A stretch of 64,000 bases of DNA from JAATFS01 sp037145635 (GCA_037145635.1 JBBCXB010000002.1:62001-126000); one strand, 5' to 3'. Positions 1 to 8,645 are shown, counted from the stretch's first letter. A program made the numbers and translations. The notes: generated by a model not told the origin, from the letters alone.

Positions 1-430
1 GGCCGACATCGAGCGCATCGGCGACTACGCCGCCAACGTGGCCAAGCGCTCGATCGCGCTCAACGCGGCGCCGCCGCTGCCGCAGACCGTGGGCCTGCGC
101 GCGCTCGGCCAGATGGCCGCCGACGCCGTGCGCGGCTCACTGCAGGCCTACGGCGAAAAGGACACCGAGGCGGCGCTGCGGATCCGCGACGAGGACGCAC
201 GGCTGGACGCGCAGTACACCGCGCTGTTCCGCGAGCTGCTGACCTACATGATGGAGGACCCGCGCAACATCACCCCGTGCACGCACCTGCTGTTCATGGC
301 CAAGAACCTCGAGCGCATCGGCGACCACGCCACCAACATCGCCGAGAACGTGTGGTTCCTGGTGCACGGCGACGAGCCGCTGCCGCCGCGGCTCAAGCGC
401 GACGACACCAGCATCACCGGGGTGATTTGA
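1..430 (+). CDS. phoU: PhoU phosphate signalling protein, 3' part
   Basis: The gene enters from the left edge, with reading frame starting at base 2, and ends at the TGA at 428-430. The visible 142 residues carry both repeats of the PhoU signature: E-R-I-G-D-Y-A-A-N-V near the start and E-R-I-G-D-H-A-T-N-I-A-E-N-V near the end, each preceded by helix-forming sequence. This is the C-terminal half of the usual protein of about 230-240 residues. PhoU is a cytoplasmic metal-binding helical-bundle protein that links the PstSCAB phosphate transporter to the PhoR kinase and restrains the Pho regulon when phosphate is plentiful. The pst genes would be expected upstream, outside the window. The family call is secure; the N-terminus is not visible. 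Confidence 0.95.
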   Translation, partial: ADIERIGDYAANVAKRSIALNAAPPLPQTVGLRALGQMAADAVRGSLQAYGEKDTEAALRIRDEDARLDAQYTALFRELLTYMMEDPRNITPCTHLLFMAKNLERIGDHATNIAENVWFLVHGDEPLPPRLKRDDTSITGVI

Positions 431-447
431 CCCCGCGTGCACGCCGG

Positions 448-464
448 CGATACAGGCCGACACA
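448..464 (+). promoter_or_regulatory. Direct-repeat box GATACA-N4-GACACA upstream of rcnB-like gene
   Basis: The 17 bases CGATACAGGCCGACACA form two GAYACA half-sites spaced 10 bp centre to centre, the geometry typical of OmpR-family regulator sites. The same 17-mer with one mismatch occurs at 5325-5341 upstream of macA. It lies about 30 bp upstream of a plausible AT-rich -10 region (around 490-505). Function as a regulator site is inferred. Confidence 0.4.
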
Positions 465-566
465 AAGCGACATGCCCCGGTGGCCCGATTTCATAACGTA
501 TTCATCAAAAAAATCCTACGTTGGCAGCACGCCGGACGACCGCTCCGGCAGACGAGGAGAAATAGG

Positions 567-956
567 ATGAAGCGCATCATTGGATCGTTCCTGGCATTGT
601 CGCTGCTCGCGTCCAGCGCCGCGTTCGCCGACCCGCCGCGTCCCGACGACCGCGACCCCCGGGCCCAGCACGATGACCATGCCAAGCATGCCGACGGCGA
701 CCGCCGCCAGGCCCAGGGCCCGCAGCGCGGGCCGCAGAACGGCCCGGACCGCCGCGACGACCATCGGGATAGCCACCGTGGCCACCAGCGCGGCGAGCGC
801 CTGGCCGTCGGCCACCGCGGCGACCGCGTGCCGGACTACGGCAAGCACGGCCTGAAGCGGCCGCCGCGCGGCCACGAGTGGCGTCGCGTGGACAACCAGT
901 ACGTGCTGATCGCCGTGGCCACCGGCGTCATTGCCAGCGTGATCGCGGCCCGCTGA
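567..956 (+). CDS. RcnB-family secreted protein
   Basis: A 129-residue protein with a signal peptide (cut after A-F-A at about residue 21). A low-complexity middle rich in His, Asp, Arg and Gln follows, and then the conserved RcnB tail: V-P-D-Y-G-K-H-G-L, P-P-R-G-H-E-W-R-R-V, and a final hydrophobic stretch A-V-A-T-G-V-I-A-S-V-I. In E. coli the periplasmic RcnB works with the RcnA exporter in nickel/cobalt homeostasis; most family members in other bacteria are uncharacterised. No rcnA is adjacent. The start is set by GAGGAG 8 bases upstream; an upstream ATG at 480 in the same frame lacks such a site and would spoil the signal peptide. The His-rich segment is consistent with metal binding, but that role is inferred. 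Confidence 0.85.
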   Translation: MKRIIGSFLALSLLASSAAFADPPRPDDRDPRAQHDDHAKHADGDRRQAQGPQRGPQNGPDRRDDHRDSHRGHQRGERLAVGHRGDRVPDYGKHGLKRPPRGHEWRRVDNQYVLIAVATGVIASVIAAR

Positions 957-983
957 TCGCGGCGTCGCAGGCCCGGCAGGCCG

Positions 984-1007
984 CATGCCCCGCTTCGGCG
1001 GGGCATG
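984..1007 (+). terminator. Stable C(UUCG)G hairpin after rcnB-like gene
   Basis: A perfect 10-bp stem (984-993 with 998-1007) is closed by a TTCG tetraloop, 28 bases after the stop codon of the upstream gene. The T-tract is poor (TCCGTTTC), so it may act as an intrinsic terminator of moderate strength or as an RNA-end stabiliser. Confidence 0.45.
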
Positions 1008-1065
1008 TCCGTTTCAGGGGCGGTGTCCGCGGCGGCCGCCGCGGGCGACCTGCTAGGCTATGCCG

Positions 1066-1704
1066 ATGAACGAACCCGTCGAGACCCCGCCCCTGCCCTC
1101 CGTCACCCCGATGTCGCGGCGCTTTCGCGGCTATCTGCCGGTGGTGGTGGACGTGGAGACCGGCGGCTTCGACTGGAACCGGCACGCGCTGCTGGAGATC
1201 GCCTGCGTGCCGATCGAGATGGACGCCGAGGGGCGCTTCCATCCGGGCGAGACCGCCAGCGCGCACGTGATCCCGGCGCCGGGCACCGACATCGACCCCA
1301 AGTCGCTGGAGATCACCGGCATCGTGCTCGACCATCCGTTCCGCTTCGCCAAGGACGAGAAGGCGGCGCTGGACCACGTGTTCGCGCCGGTGCGCGCAGC
1401 GGTCAAGCGTTACGGCTGCCAGCGCGCGATCCTGGTCGGGCACAACGCCCACTTCGACCTCAACTTCCTCAACGCCGCGGTCGCGCGCACTGGCCACAAG
1501 CGCAATCCGTTCCATCCGTTCAGCGTGTTCGACACGGTGACCCTGGGCGGCCTGGCCTATGGCCAGACCGTGCTCGCACGCGCGGCCCAGGCCGCCGGCC
1601 TGGACTGGAACGCGGCCGACGCGCACAGCGCGGTCTACGACACCGAGCAGACCGCCCGGCTGTTCTGCAAGGTCGCCAACGCCTGGCCGTCGCCGCGCGG
1701 CTGA
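1066..1704 (+). CDS. rnt: Ribonuclease T
   Basis: A 212-residue DEDD-superfamily 3'-5' exoribonuclease that trims the 3' ends of tRNA (including the CCA end) and other stable RNAs. Exo I has V-V-D-V-E-T-G-G-F (D29, E31). Exo II lies around L-V-G-H-N-A-H-F-D-L-N-F-L. Exo III is H-S-A-V-Y-D-T-E-Q-T-A, which carries the catalytic His and last Asp (DEDDh type). Length fits the family (about 200-215). Two nearby ATGs (1060 and 1066) are possible starts; both give nearly the same protein. It stands alone between the rcnB-like gene and the monooxygenase gene. Confidence 0.95.
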   Translation: MNEPVETPPLPSVTPMSRRFRGYLPVVVDVETGGFDWNRHALLEIACVPIEMDAEGRFHPGETASAHVIPAPGTDIDPKSLEITGIVLDHPFRFAKDEKAALDHVFAPVRAAVKRYGCQRAILVGHNAHFDLNFLNAAVARTGHKRNPFHPFSVFDTVTLGGLAYGQTVLARAAQAAGLDWNAADAHSAVYDTEQTARLFCKVANAWPSPRG

Positions 1705-1942
1705 ACCGGCGACGCCGCGTCCGCCGCCGACCGGACCGCATATCCTCATAGCCAGCGGCACTTTCCCAGCGCCCGCCCCGCCTGACACCCTGCGCCGCAT
1801 CCGCCGGAATCGACGGACAGGTCCCGGCCGCCGCGCGCGGCCCGCGTCGCCCTCGCCGTTCCTGCGACGCCGTCCTGCCGCCGACCCGCCCCGCGCGGCC
1901 GGGCGACCCCGGCCCGCCCGTGTCCGTCACCAGGAGCCCGCC

Positions 1943-3046
1943 ATGTCCGCATCCTCGTCCAGCACCGCCCCGCTCCGCTTCGCCTACTGGGTCCCCAACG
2001 TCTCCGGCGGGCTGGTGATCAGCCGCATCGAGCAACGCACCCACTGGGACATCGACTACAACCGCACCCTGGCGCAGACCGCCGAACGCCACGGATTCGA
2101 CTACGCGCTGACCCAGATCCGTTTCACCGCCGGCTATGGCGCCGAGAACCAGCACGAGTCGGTGTCCTTCAGCCATACCCTGCTGGCGGCCACCGAACGG
2201 CTGAAGGTGATCGCCGCGATCCTGCCGGGCCCCTGGCACCCGGCCCTGGCCGCCAAGCAACTCGCGAGCATCAGCGAATACAGCGGCGGGCGCATCGCCG
2301 TGAACATCGTCAGCGGCTGGTTCCGCGGCGAATTCCATGCGCTGGGCGAGCACTGGCTCGAGCACGACGAGCGCTACCGCCGCTCGGAGGAGTTCATCCG
2401 CGTGCTGCGCGGTGCCTGGAGCGAGGAGGCGTTCACCTTCCACGGCGACTTCTACCGGTTCAACCAGTGGTCGATGAAGCCCAAGCCGGCGCGACCGCCG
2501 GAGGTGTTCCAGGGCGGCTCGTCGCGCGCCGCACGCGACATGGCCGCGCGCGTGTCCGACTGGTACTTCACCAACGGCAACACGCCCGAGGGCCTGCGGG
2601 CGCAGGTGCAGGACCTGCGCCGCAAGGCCGAGGCGGAGGGCCGGCAGGTCCGTGTCGGCATCAATGCCTTCGTCATCGCGCGGCCCACCGAGGCCGAGGC
2701 CAGGCAGGTGCTGCAGCAGATCATCGCCGAGGCCGACCCGGACGCGGTCCAGGCCTTCGGCGCGGAGGCCCGCAACGCCGGCAAGGCCTCGCCGGAGGGC
2801 CAGGGCAACTGGGCCGGCTCCAGCTTCGAGGACCTGGTGCAGTACAACGACGGCTTCCGCAGCGACCTGATCGGCACGCCGCAGCAGATCGCCGAGCGCA
2901 TCGTCGCGCTGAAGCAGGCGGGTGCCGATCTGCTGCTGCTGGGATTCCTGCATTTCCAGGAAGAGGTCGAGTTCTTCGGCCGCGAAGTGATTCCGCGGGT
3001 GCGTGCGCTCGAAGCCGCCGCGTCGCCGCAGACGGCGGCGGCATAG
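1943..3046 (+). CDS. sfnG: SfnG-like dimethyl sulfone monooxygenase (bacterial luciferase family)
   Basis: A 367-residue FMNH2-dependent monooxygenase of the luciferase-like TIM-barrel family. Typical stretches are F-A-Y-W-V-P-N-V-S-G-G-L near the N-terminus, L-K-V-I-A-A-I-L-P-G-P-W-H-P around residue 90, and G-R-I-A-V-N-I-V-S-G-W-F near residue 115. These are closest to SfnG, which oxidises dimethyl sulfone to methanesulfinate with reduced flavin from a partner reductase, allowing organosulfur use under sulfate limitation. No flavin reductase or ssu gene is adjacent, so the exact sulfone or alkanesulfonate substrate is not proven. AGGAG lies upstream of the chosen ATG. The 238-base gap before it shows no obvious promoter or riboswitch. 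Confidence 0.85.
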   Translation: MSASSSSTAPLRFAYWVPNVSGGLVISRIEQRTHWDIDYNRTLAQTAERHGFDYALTQIRFTAGYGAENQHESVSFSHTLLAATERLKVIAAILPGPWHPALAAKQLASISEYSGGRIAVNIVSGWFRGEFHALGEHWLEHDERYRRSEEFIRVLRGAWSEEAFTFHGDFYRFNQWSMKPKPARPPEVFQGGSSRAARDMAARVSDWYFTNGNTPEGLRAQVQDLRRKAEAEGRQVRVGINAFVIARPTEAEARQVLQQIIAEADPDAVQAFGAEARNAGKASPEGQGNWAGSSFEDLVQYNDGFRSDLIGTPQQIAERIVALKQAGADLLLLGFLHFQEEVEFFGREVIPRVRALEAAASPQTAAA

Positions 3047-3090
3047 GCCTGTTCCCTGGGCGCCCGGCCGCGCGCCAGGCGCCGCGCCGT

Positions 3091-4497
3091 CTAGCGCGCC
3101 GGCGCGGCGACCGGCGCGGCCCAGCGCACCACGGCCTCCAGGCCGCCGCCGTCGGCGTTGCGCAGGACCAGAGTGGCGCCGTCCTTCTCGGCCAGGGTGC
3201 GGGCGATGGTCAGGCCGAGCCCGGCGCCGCCGGTCTCGCGCGAGCGCGAGGTCTCCAGGCGCACGAACGGATCGAACACCGTCTCCAGCGCCTCCTCGGC
3301 GATGCCGGGACCGTCGTCGCCTACCCGCACCACCACGCTGCCGGCCTGGTGCTCGGCCGAGACCCGGGCGCCGTGCCCGTACTTGAGCGCGTTGTCGATC
3401 AGGTTGGAGAACAGCCGGCGCATGGCCAGCGGCCGCAGCATCAGCACCCGCCCGCAGCCACGCTCGAAGCGCGCCGGCGCGCCGGCCTCGCAGGCGTCCT
3501 CGACCAGGCTCTCCAGCAGCGAATCCAGGTCCAGCGCCACCGGCTGCTCGGCCGACTCGGCGCTGCGGGCCAGTTCCAGCCCCTCGCGGATCAGCGCCTG
3601 CATCGCCGCCAGGTCGCCGACGAGGCGTTCGCGCAGTGCCTCGTCCTGCACGTTTTCCAGGCGCAGGCGCAGCCGCGTCAGCGGGGTCTGCAGGTCGTGC
3701 GTGATCGCGGCCAGCATCTGCGTGCGCTCGCCGAGGTGGCGCTGCAGCCGCCGCTGCATCGCGTTGAAGGCCAGCGCGGCACTGCGCACCTCGGCCGGCC
3801 CGGCGAGCGGCATCGGCGCGCGCTGCAGATCCTGGCCCAGCGCCACCGCCGCGCCGGCCAGCCGCTTGAGCGGCGCGCTCGCCATGCGCGCCACCGCGAA
3901 CGCCAGCAGCGCGATCGCCACCGCCACCAGCGACAGGAACACCGGATCGATCGCGGCCAGGCTGTCGCGGGCCACCGGCGGGGTCTCCAGGCCGAAGCGC
4001 AGCGGGGTACCGTCGCTCAGCTGCAGCGCGACCAGCCGGCAGGTGGGCGGCGAGATGCCGGCGTCGTCGCGGCTGCCGCGACGGTCGCCCGCACCGCGCG
4101 GGCCCGGCCGCGGCACGAAGTCCGGCAGCCGCGGCAGGCAGTTGCGGTAGCCGCTGTCCTGCACCCGGGCCCGGGCCAGCAGGCCGCCGCGGGCCGCCAG
4201 CACCGCGGCGAAGGCCGGGTCCTCGCCTCGGCCGCGGGCGTCGGCAGCGACCGGCCGCACACCCGGCCCGCCCAGGTCCAGCAGCCGCGCACGCAGTTCC
4301 GGGCCGGCGCCGTCGAGCAGCGCGACGTAGCCCTGCAGGCGGTCGGCGGTACGCGCCATGTTCTGGCGCTCGAAGTCCTGCCGGCGCTTGGCGTTGGCCA
4401 GCAGCGTGGCGACCACCGCGGCGACCAGCATGCCCGACAGCAGGATCAGGAACAGCCGCCCCGCCATCGACGACAGGTAGCCCCGCAGCCGGTTCAT
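3091..4497 (-). CDS. Sensor histidine kinase (EnvZ/RstB type)
   Basis: A 468-residue membrane sensor kinase. TM1 is at about residues 12-34, followed by a periplasmic loop of about 140 residues and TM2 at about 175-200. Then come HAMP, the DHp domain with the phosphorylated His267 in A-I-T-H-D-L-Q-T-P-L, and an ATPase domain with an N box (N-L-I-D-N-A-L-K-Y), G1 (D-D-G-P-G-I) and G2 (G-G-A-G-L-G-L). Its ATG overlaps the stop of the response regulator gene (ATGA), so the two are translationally coupled. It lies divergent from macAB, suggesting it controls that efflux pump in response to an envelope signal. The signal is unknown. Confidence 0.92.
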   Translation of the reverse strand: MNRLRGYLSSMAGRLFLILLSGMLVAAVVATLLANAKRRQDFERQNMARTADRLQGYVALLDGAGPELRARLLDLGGPGVRPVAADARGRGEDPAFAAVLAARGGLLARARVQDSGYRNCLPRLPDFVPRPGPRGAGDRRGSRDDAGISPPTCRLVALQLSDGTPLRFGLETPPVARDSLAAIDPVFLSLVAVAIALLAFAVARMASAPLKRLAGAAVALGQDLQRAPMPLAGPAEVRSAALAFNAMQRRLQRHLGERTQMLAAITHDLQTPLTRLRLRLENVQDEALRERLVGDLAAMQALIREGLELARSAESAEQPVALDLDSLLESLVEDACEAGAPARFERGCGRVLMLRPLAMRRLFSNLIDNALKYGHGARVSAEHQAGSVVVRVGDDGPGIAEEALETVFDPFVRLETSRSRETGGAGLGLTIARTLAEKDGATLVLRNADGGGLEAVVRWAAPVAAPAR

Positions 4498-5204
4498 TCC
4501 AGCGTGACCGCCGCGGCCAGCACGTAGCCTTCGTTGCGGACGGTCTTGACCAGGCCGTCGGCGCCGCCGGCATCGCCCAGCTTCTGCCGCAGGCGGCTGA
4601 TCTGCAGGTCGATCGCGCGATCCTGCGCCTCGTACTGGCGGCCGCTGCTCAGCGCCACCAGCTGCTCGCGCGAGAGCACCTTGTTGGCATGCCCGACGAA
4701 CACCCGCAGCAGCCGGAATTCGGCGCCGGACAGCACCACCACGCGCCCGGCCGGGTCCACCAGGTGGCGCTGCTCGAGGTCGAAGGTCCAGCCGGAGAAG
4801 CGCGCGCGCCGGATCGCCAGCGGCTCCAGGTTGGCCGGCAGCGCCTCGGTGCGGCGCAGCACGTTGCGGATCCGCGCCAGCAGCTCGCGCGGCTCGAACG
4901 GCTTGGCCAGGTAGTCGTCGGCGCCCATCTCCAGGCCGAGCACGCGGTCGATCGGCTCGGCGCGCGCGGTGAGCATGATCACCGGCGTGGCCGAGCGCGC
5001 GCGCAGGTCGCGGCACAGGGTCAGGCCGTCCTCGCGCGGCAGGTTGAGGTCGAGCACGATCAGGTCCACGTGCTCGCGCTCCAGCACCTGGCGCATCTGC
5101 ACGCCGTCGCTGGCGGTGCTGACCTGGTAGCCGGCGCGGCCGAGCTGCTCGGCCAGCAGGGTGCGGATGTCAACGTCGTCGTCGACCACCAGCAGGCGGT
5201 GCAT
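4494..5204 (-). CDS. OmpR-family response regulator
   Basis: A 236-residue regulator with a receiver domain (acidic pocket D8-D9-D10, phospho-acceptor D52 in L-I-V-L-D-L-N-L-P, Thr in M-L-T-A-R, Lys in A-K-P-F) and a C-terminal winged-helix DNA-binding domain (about 135-230; V-L-S-R-E-Q-L, D-L-Q-I-S-R-L-R-Q-K-L-G, V-R-N-E-G-Y-V-L). The start at 5204 has AAGGA at good spacing; an upstream in-frame ATG at 5222 would add six residues. Expressed with the overlapping kinase gene. GAYACA direct repeats in the divergent intergenic region are candidate binding sites, implying autoregulation plus control of macAB. Confidence 0.93.
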   Translation of the reverse strand: MHRLLVVDDDVDIRTLLAEQLGRAGYQVSTASDGVQMRQVLEREHVDLIVLDLNLPREDGLTLCRDLRARSATPVIMLTARAEPIDRVLGLEMGADDYLAKPFEPRELLARIRNVLRRTEALPANLEPLAIRRARFSGWTFDLEQRHLVDPAGRVVVLSGAEFRLLRVFVGHANKVLSREQLVALSSGRQYEAQDRAIDLQISRLRQKLGDAGGADGLVKTVRNEGYVLAAAVTLE

Positions 5205-5265
5205 CGTGGATTCTTCCTTCATGCGGCGATGATCCATCGTAGCCGATCGCCGCGGGCGCGCCGTC

Positions 5266-5281
5266 CGTGTCGCGGTGTATC
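5266..5281 (-). promoter_or_regulatory. Direct-repeat box (GATACA-N4-GACACG) facing the regulator operon
   Basis: Read on the minus strand, 5281 to 5266 is GATACA-CCGC-GACACG, 62 bases upstream of the response-regulator start. Half-sites are 10 bp apart, as in other OmpR-family operators. Inferred binding site of the regulator encoded here. Confidence 0.4.
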
Positions 5282-5294
5282 CGACGCCGGCACG

Positions 5295-5341
5295 GACACA
5301 GCGCGATACCGTGCCGGCTGAACCCGATACATGCCGACACA
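5295..5341 (+). promoter_or_regulatory. Two direct-repeat boxes upstream of macA
   Basis: 5295-5310 reads GACACA-GCGC-GATACC and 5325-5341 reads CGATACATGCCGACACA, which matches 16 of 17 bases with the box at 448-464. Both have the 6-4-6 direct-repeat layout. A perfect 10-bp inverted repeat (5286-5295 with 5309-5318) overlaps the first box. The macA start is 85 bases downstream. Role as operator of the adjacent two-component system is inferred from position and spacing. Confidence 0.42.
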
Positions 5342-5425
5342 GACCGTGCGTTGAGGCGTGCGGGGACGGGCCGCCATCCTGAGCACGACGCCGCAGCGTG
5401 CGGCCCCGTCCCAGGCACCATTCCC

Positions 5426-6676
5426 GTGAAACTCCGTTTTCCCCAGACACGACGCGGCCGCATCGGCCTGGTCCTGGTCGTCCTGCTGCTGGCCGCCGCG
5501 CTGGCCTGGCTGTGGCTGCGGCCGCCGCCGGCGCCGATCCTGGCCACCTCGCCGGTCACCCGCGGCGACATCGAGCAGAGCGTCGAGGCGACCGGCACCA
5601 TCAAGCCCTCGCAGCTGGTCAGCGTGGGCGCGCAGGTCTCCGGGCGCATCGAATCGCTGAAGGTGGGGCTGGGCGACAGCGTCAAGGCCGGCGACCTGAT
5701 CGCCGAGATCGACTCGCGCACCCAGCTCAACACGCTCAAGAGCGCACAGGCGGCGCTGCAGAACGCTCGTGCCAGCCGCCAGGCGCAGGCCGCCAGCCTG
5801 CGCGAGTACGAACTGGCGTTCAAGCGCCAGCAGCAGATGCTGGACGCCGAGGCCACCTCGCGCGCCGACTACGAGAGCGCCCGCGCCACGCTGGACGCGA
5901 CCCGGGCGCAGGTCGCCGCCCTCGACGCGAGCATCGCCCAGCAGCAGACCACCGTCGACACCGCGCAGACCAACCTCGGCTACACCAAGATCACCGCGCC
6001 GATCGACGGCACCGTGGTGGCGGTGGTGTCCAAGCAGGGACAGACCGTCAACGCCAACCAGAGTGCGCCGACCATCGTGATGCTGGGCAACCTGGACACG
6101 ATGACGGTGTACGCCGAGATCTCCGAGGCCGACGTGGTCAAGACCCGGGAAGGCCAGGCGGTGCACTTCACCATCCTCGGCAACCCGGACAAGCGCTACA
6201 CCAGCACCCTGCGCGACATCGCGCCGGCGCCGGAGTCGGTGACCAGCGAGGACAGCACCTCCTCCACCAGTTCGTCCTCGTCCAGTTCCTCCTCCAGCAG
6301 CAGCAGCGCGATCTACTACAACGGCCTGTTCGACGTCGACAACGCCGGCCGCGAGCTGCGCACCTACATGACCGCGCAGGTCGGCATCGTGCTGGGCCAG
6401 GTGCGGAACGTGCTGACCGTGCCCTCGGCCGCGCTCGGCGACAAGGCCGGCGACGGCCGCTACCGGGTGCAGGTGGTCGGCGCGGACGGACGGCCGCAGC
6501 CGCGCCTGGTCAGCGTCGGCCTCAACAACAACGCGCTGGCCGAGGTGAAGAGCGGCCTGCGCGAAGGCGAGCAGGTCGTGGTGGGCGAAGCCACCGCCGC
6601 CACCCAGGCCGCCGCCAGCGCCCAGCGTTCGCAGCGCCGCGGCGGCCCCGGCGGCGGCCCGCCGCCGATGATGTGA
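5426..6676 (+). CDS. macA: MacA-type periplasmic adaptor of an ABC efflux pump
   Basis: A 416-residue membrane-fusion protein starting at GTG. It has an N-terminal transmembrane anchor (about 13-32), a barrel-sandwich/lipoyl half (S-V-G-A-Q-V-S-G-R-I), a coiled-coil hairpin of about 100 residues (Q-A-A-L-Q-N-A-R ... T-L-D-A-T-R-A-Q), the second lipoyl half (I-T-A-P-I-D-G-T-V-V), then beta-barrel and membrane-proximal domains. A run dominated by Ser (bases 6256-6309) inserts in the beta-barrel region before A-I-Y-Y-N-G-L-F-D-V. MacA bridges MacB and an outer-membrane channel to expel macrolides, peptides or siderophore-like compounds. First gene of macA-macB-nodT, 10 bases before macB. Confidence 0.92.
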   Translation: MKLRFPQTRRGRIGLVLVVLLLAAALAWLWLRPPPAPILATSPVTRGDIEQSVEATGTIKPSQLVSVGAQVSGRIESLKVGLGDSVKAGDLIAEIDSRTQLNTLKSAQAALQNARASRQAQAASLREYELAFKRQQQMLDAEATSRADYESARATLDATRAQVAALDASIAQQQTTVDTAQTNLGYTKITAPIDGTVVAVVSKQGQTVNANQSAPTIVMLGNLDTMTVYAEISEADVVKTREGQAVHFTILGNPDKRYTSTLRDIAPAPESVTSEDSTSSTSSSSSSSSSSSSSAIYYNGLFDVDNAGRELRTYMTAQVGIVLGQVRNVLTVPSAALGDKAGDGRYRVQVVGADGRPQPRLVSVGLNNNALAEVKSGLREGEQVVVGEATAATQAAASAQRSQRRGGPGGGPPPMM

Positions 6677-6686
6677 GGACGCGGCC

Positions 6687-8645
6687 ATGAGCGACGCCCT
6701 GCTGCAGCTGCGCGACCTGCGCCGCGAGTTCCCCGCCGGCGACGAGACCCTGGTGGTCCTGCGCGACATCGACCTGGACATCGCCGCCGGCGAGATGGTC
6801 GCCATCGTCGGCCAGTCCGGCTCCGGCAAGTCGACGCTGATGAACATCCTCGGCTGCCTGGACCGCCCCACCGCCGGCAGCTACCGCGTGGCCGGGCGCG
6901 CCACCGGCGCGATGCAGCCGGACGAGCTGGCGCAGCTGCGCCGCGAGCACTTCGGCTTCATCTTCCAGCGCTACCATCTGCTGGGCGATCTCGACGCCAC
7001 CGGCAACGTCGAGGTGCCGGCGGTGTACGCCGGCATGCCGGGCCCGGCACGCAGCGCACGCGCGGCCGAGCTGCTGCGCCGGCTCGGGCTGTCCGACCGC
7101 GCCGGGCACACGCCTGGCAAGCTGTCCGGCGGCCAGCAGCAGCGCGTCTCGATCGCACGCGCGCTGATGAACGGCGGCCAGGTGATCCTGGCCGACGAGC
7201 CCACCGGCGCGCTGGACTCGCGCTCGGGCGAGGAAGTGATGGCGATCCTCGGCGAGCTGCATGCCGAGGGCCACACCATCATCCTGGTCACCCACGACAT
7301 GGCGGTGGCGCGGCACGCCCAGCGGATCATCGAGCTGCGCGACGGCGCGATCATCGCCGATCGCGCCAACCCCGACGCCGACGCCCGCCGCGCCCCGCGC
7401 CGGCCGGAGCCCGCGCCGCCCGGCGGCAGCCACTGGCAGGCGCTGCGCGACCGCTTCGTCGAGGCGTTCCGAATGGCGCTGCTGTCGATGAACGCGCACC
7501 GCCTGCGGACCTTCCTGACCATGCTCGGCATCATCATCGGCATCGCCTCGGTGGTCTCGGTGGTGGCGCTGGGCAACGGCTCGCAGCAGCAGATCCTGTC
7601 CAACATCTCGGCGCTGGGCACCAATACCATCGAGGTCTATCCCGGCAGCGGCTTCGGCGACCTGCGCTCGGGCCGGGTGCAGACGCTCAAGGCCGCCGAC
7701 GCCGCCGCGCTGGCGCAGCAGAGCTACGTGGACAGCGCCACGCCCAACGTCTCCACCTCGGTGACCTCGCGCTACGGCAACCAGTCGGCCACCGCCCAGG
7801 TCAGCGGCGTCGGCGAGCAGTATTTCCGGGTCAAGGGCCTGAAGCTGTCCGAGGGCACGTTCTTCGGCAGCGAGGCGGTGTCAGGGATCCAGCAGGTCGC
7901 GGTGATCGACCAGAACACGCGCGCGCAGTTCTTCGCGCACTCCCGGCAGAGCCCGATCGGCCAGGTGATCCTGCTGGGCAACGTGCCGGTGCGGGTGGTC
8001 GGCGTGGCGCAGAAGCAGACCACCGGTTTCGGCAGCAGCTCGTCGCTGAGCATCTGGGTGCCCTACACCACCGCGATGTCGCGCATGCTCGGCCAGAGCT
8101 ATGTGTCCAGCATCACCGTGCGGGTGTCCGACGACACCCCGATGGACGCCGCCGAGCAGGCGGTATCGCGGCTGCTGAAGCTGCGCCACGGCAACGAGGA
8201 CTTCTTCCTCAGCAACAGCGCCGAGATCCGCGAGACCATCGAGCAGACCACGCGCACGATGACCCTGATGATCGGCGCGATCGCCGCCATCGCGCTGGTG
8301 GTGGGCGGCATCGGGGTGATGAACATCATGCTGGTGTCGGTGACCGAGCGCACCCGCGAGATCGGCGTGCGCATGGCGGTCGGCGCGCGCCAGGGCGACA
8401 TCCTGCAGCAGTTCCTGATCGAGGCGGTGCTGGTCTGCCTGTTCGGCGGCCTGCTCGGCGTGGGCCTGGCGCTGGCGCTGGGGCAGGTGTTCGCGGCGGC
8501 CGGCGGCAGCTTCAGCATGATCTTCTCGACCGGCTCGATCGTCGCCGCCTTCGCCTGCTCCAGCCTGATCGGCGTGGTGTTCGGCTTCCTGCCCGCGCGC
8601 AACGCCGCGCAACTCGACCCCGTGGAGGCCCTGGCCCGCGAATGA
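6687..8645 (+). CDS. macB: MacB-type ABC transporter, fused ATPase and permease
   Basis: A 652-residue fusion. The N-terminal ATPase has Walker A G-Q-S-G-S-G-K-S-T, signature L-S-G-G-Q-Q-Q-R-V, Walker B V-I-L-A-D-E-P-T-G-A-L-D and a switch His in V-T-H-D. The permease has one TM near residue 280 (T-F-L-T-M-L-G-I-I-I-G-I), a large periplasmic domain of about 230 residues and three C-terminal TMs with the MacB/LolCE motif E-R-T-R-E-I-G-V-R-M-A-V-G-A. It is a mechanotransmission-type pump that acts with MacA and an outer-membrane factor on periplasmic substrates. Its stop overlaps the start of the downstream outer-membrane gene (ATGA). Confidence 0.95.
   Translation: MSDALLQLRDLRREFPAGDETLVVLRDIDLDIAAGEMVAIVGQSGSGKSTLMNILGCLDRPTAGSYRVAGRATGAMQPDELAQLRREHFGFIFQRYHLLGDLDATGNVEVPAVYAGMPGPARSARAAELLRRLGLSDRAGHTPGKLSGGQQQRVSIARALMNGGQVILADEPTGALDSRSGEEVMAILGELHAEGHTIILVTHDMAVARHAQRIIELRDGAIIADRANPDADARRAPRRPEPAPPGGSHWQALRDRFVEAFRMALLSMNAHRLRTFLTMLGIIIGIASVVSVVALGNGSQQQILSNISALGTNTIEVYPGSGFGDLRSGRVQTLKAADAAALAQQSYVDSATPNVSTSVTSRYGNQSATAQVSGVGEQYFRVKGLKLSEGTFFGSEAVSGIQQVAVIDQNTRAQFFAHSRQSPIGQVILLGNVPVRVVGVAQKQTTGFGSSSSLSIWVPYTTAMSRMLGQSYVSSITVRVSDDTPMDAAEQAVSRLLKLRHGNEDFFLSNSAEIRETIEQTTRTMTLMIGAIAAIALVVGGIGVMNIMLVSVTERTREIGVRMAVGARQGDILQQFLIEAVLVCLFGGLLGVGLALALGQVFAAAGGSFSMIFSTGSIVAAFACSSLIGVVFGFLPARNAAQLDPVEALARE

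Noticed and set aside
1520..4573. Very long minus-strand reading frame of over 1000 codons overlapping sfnG and the kinase gene
   Set aside because: It is a shadow frame produced by high GC; it overlaps recognised genes in other frames and shows no domain.
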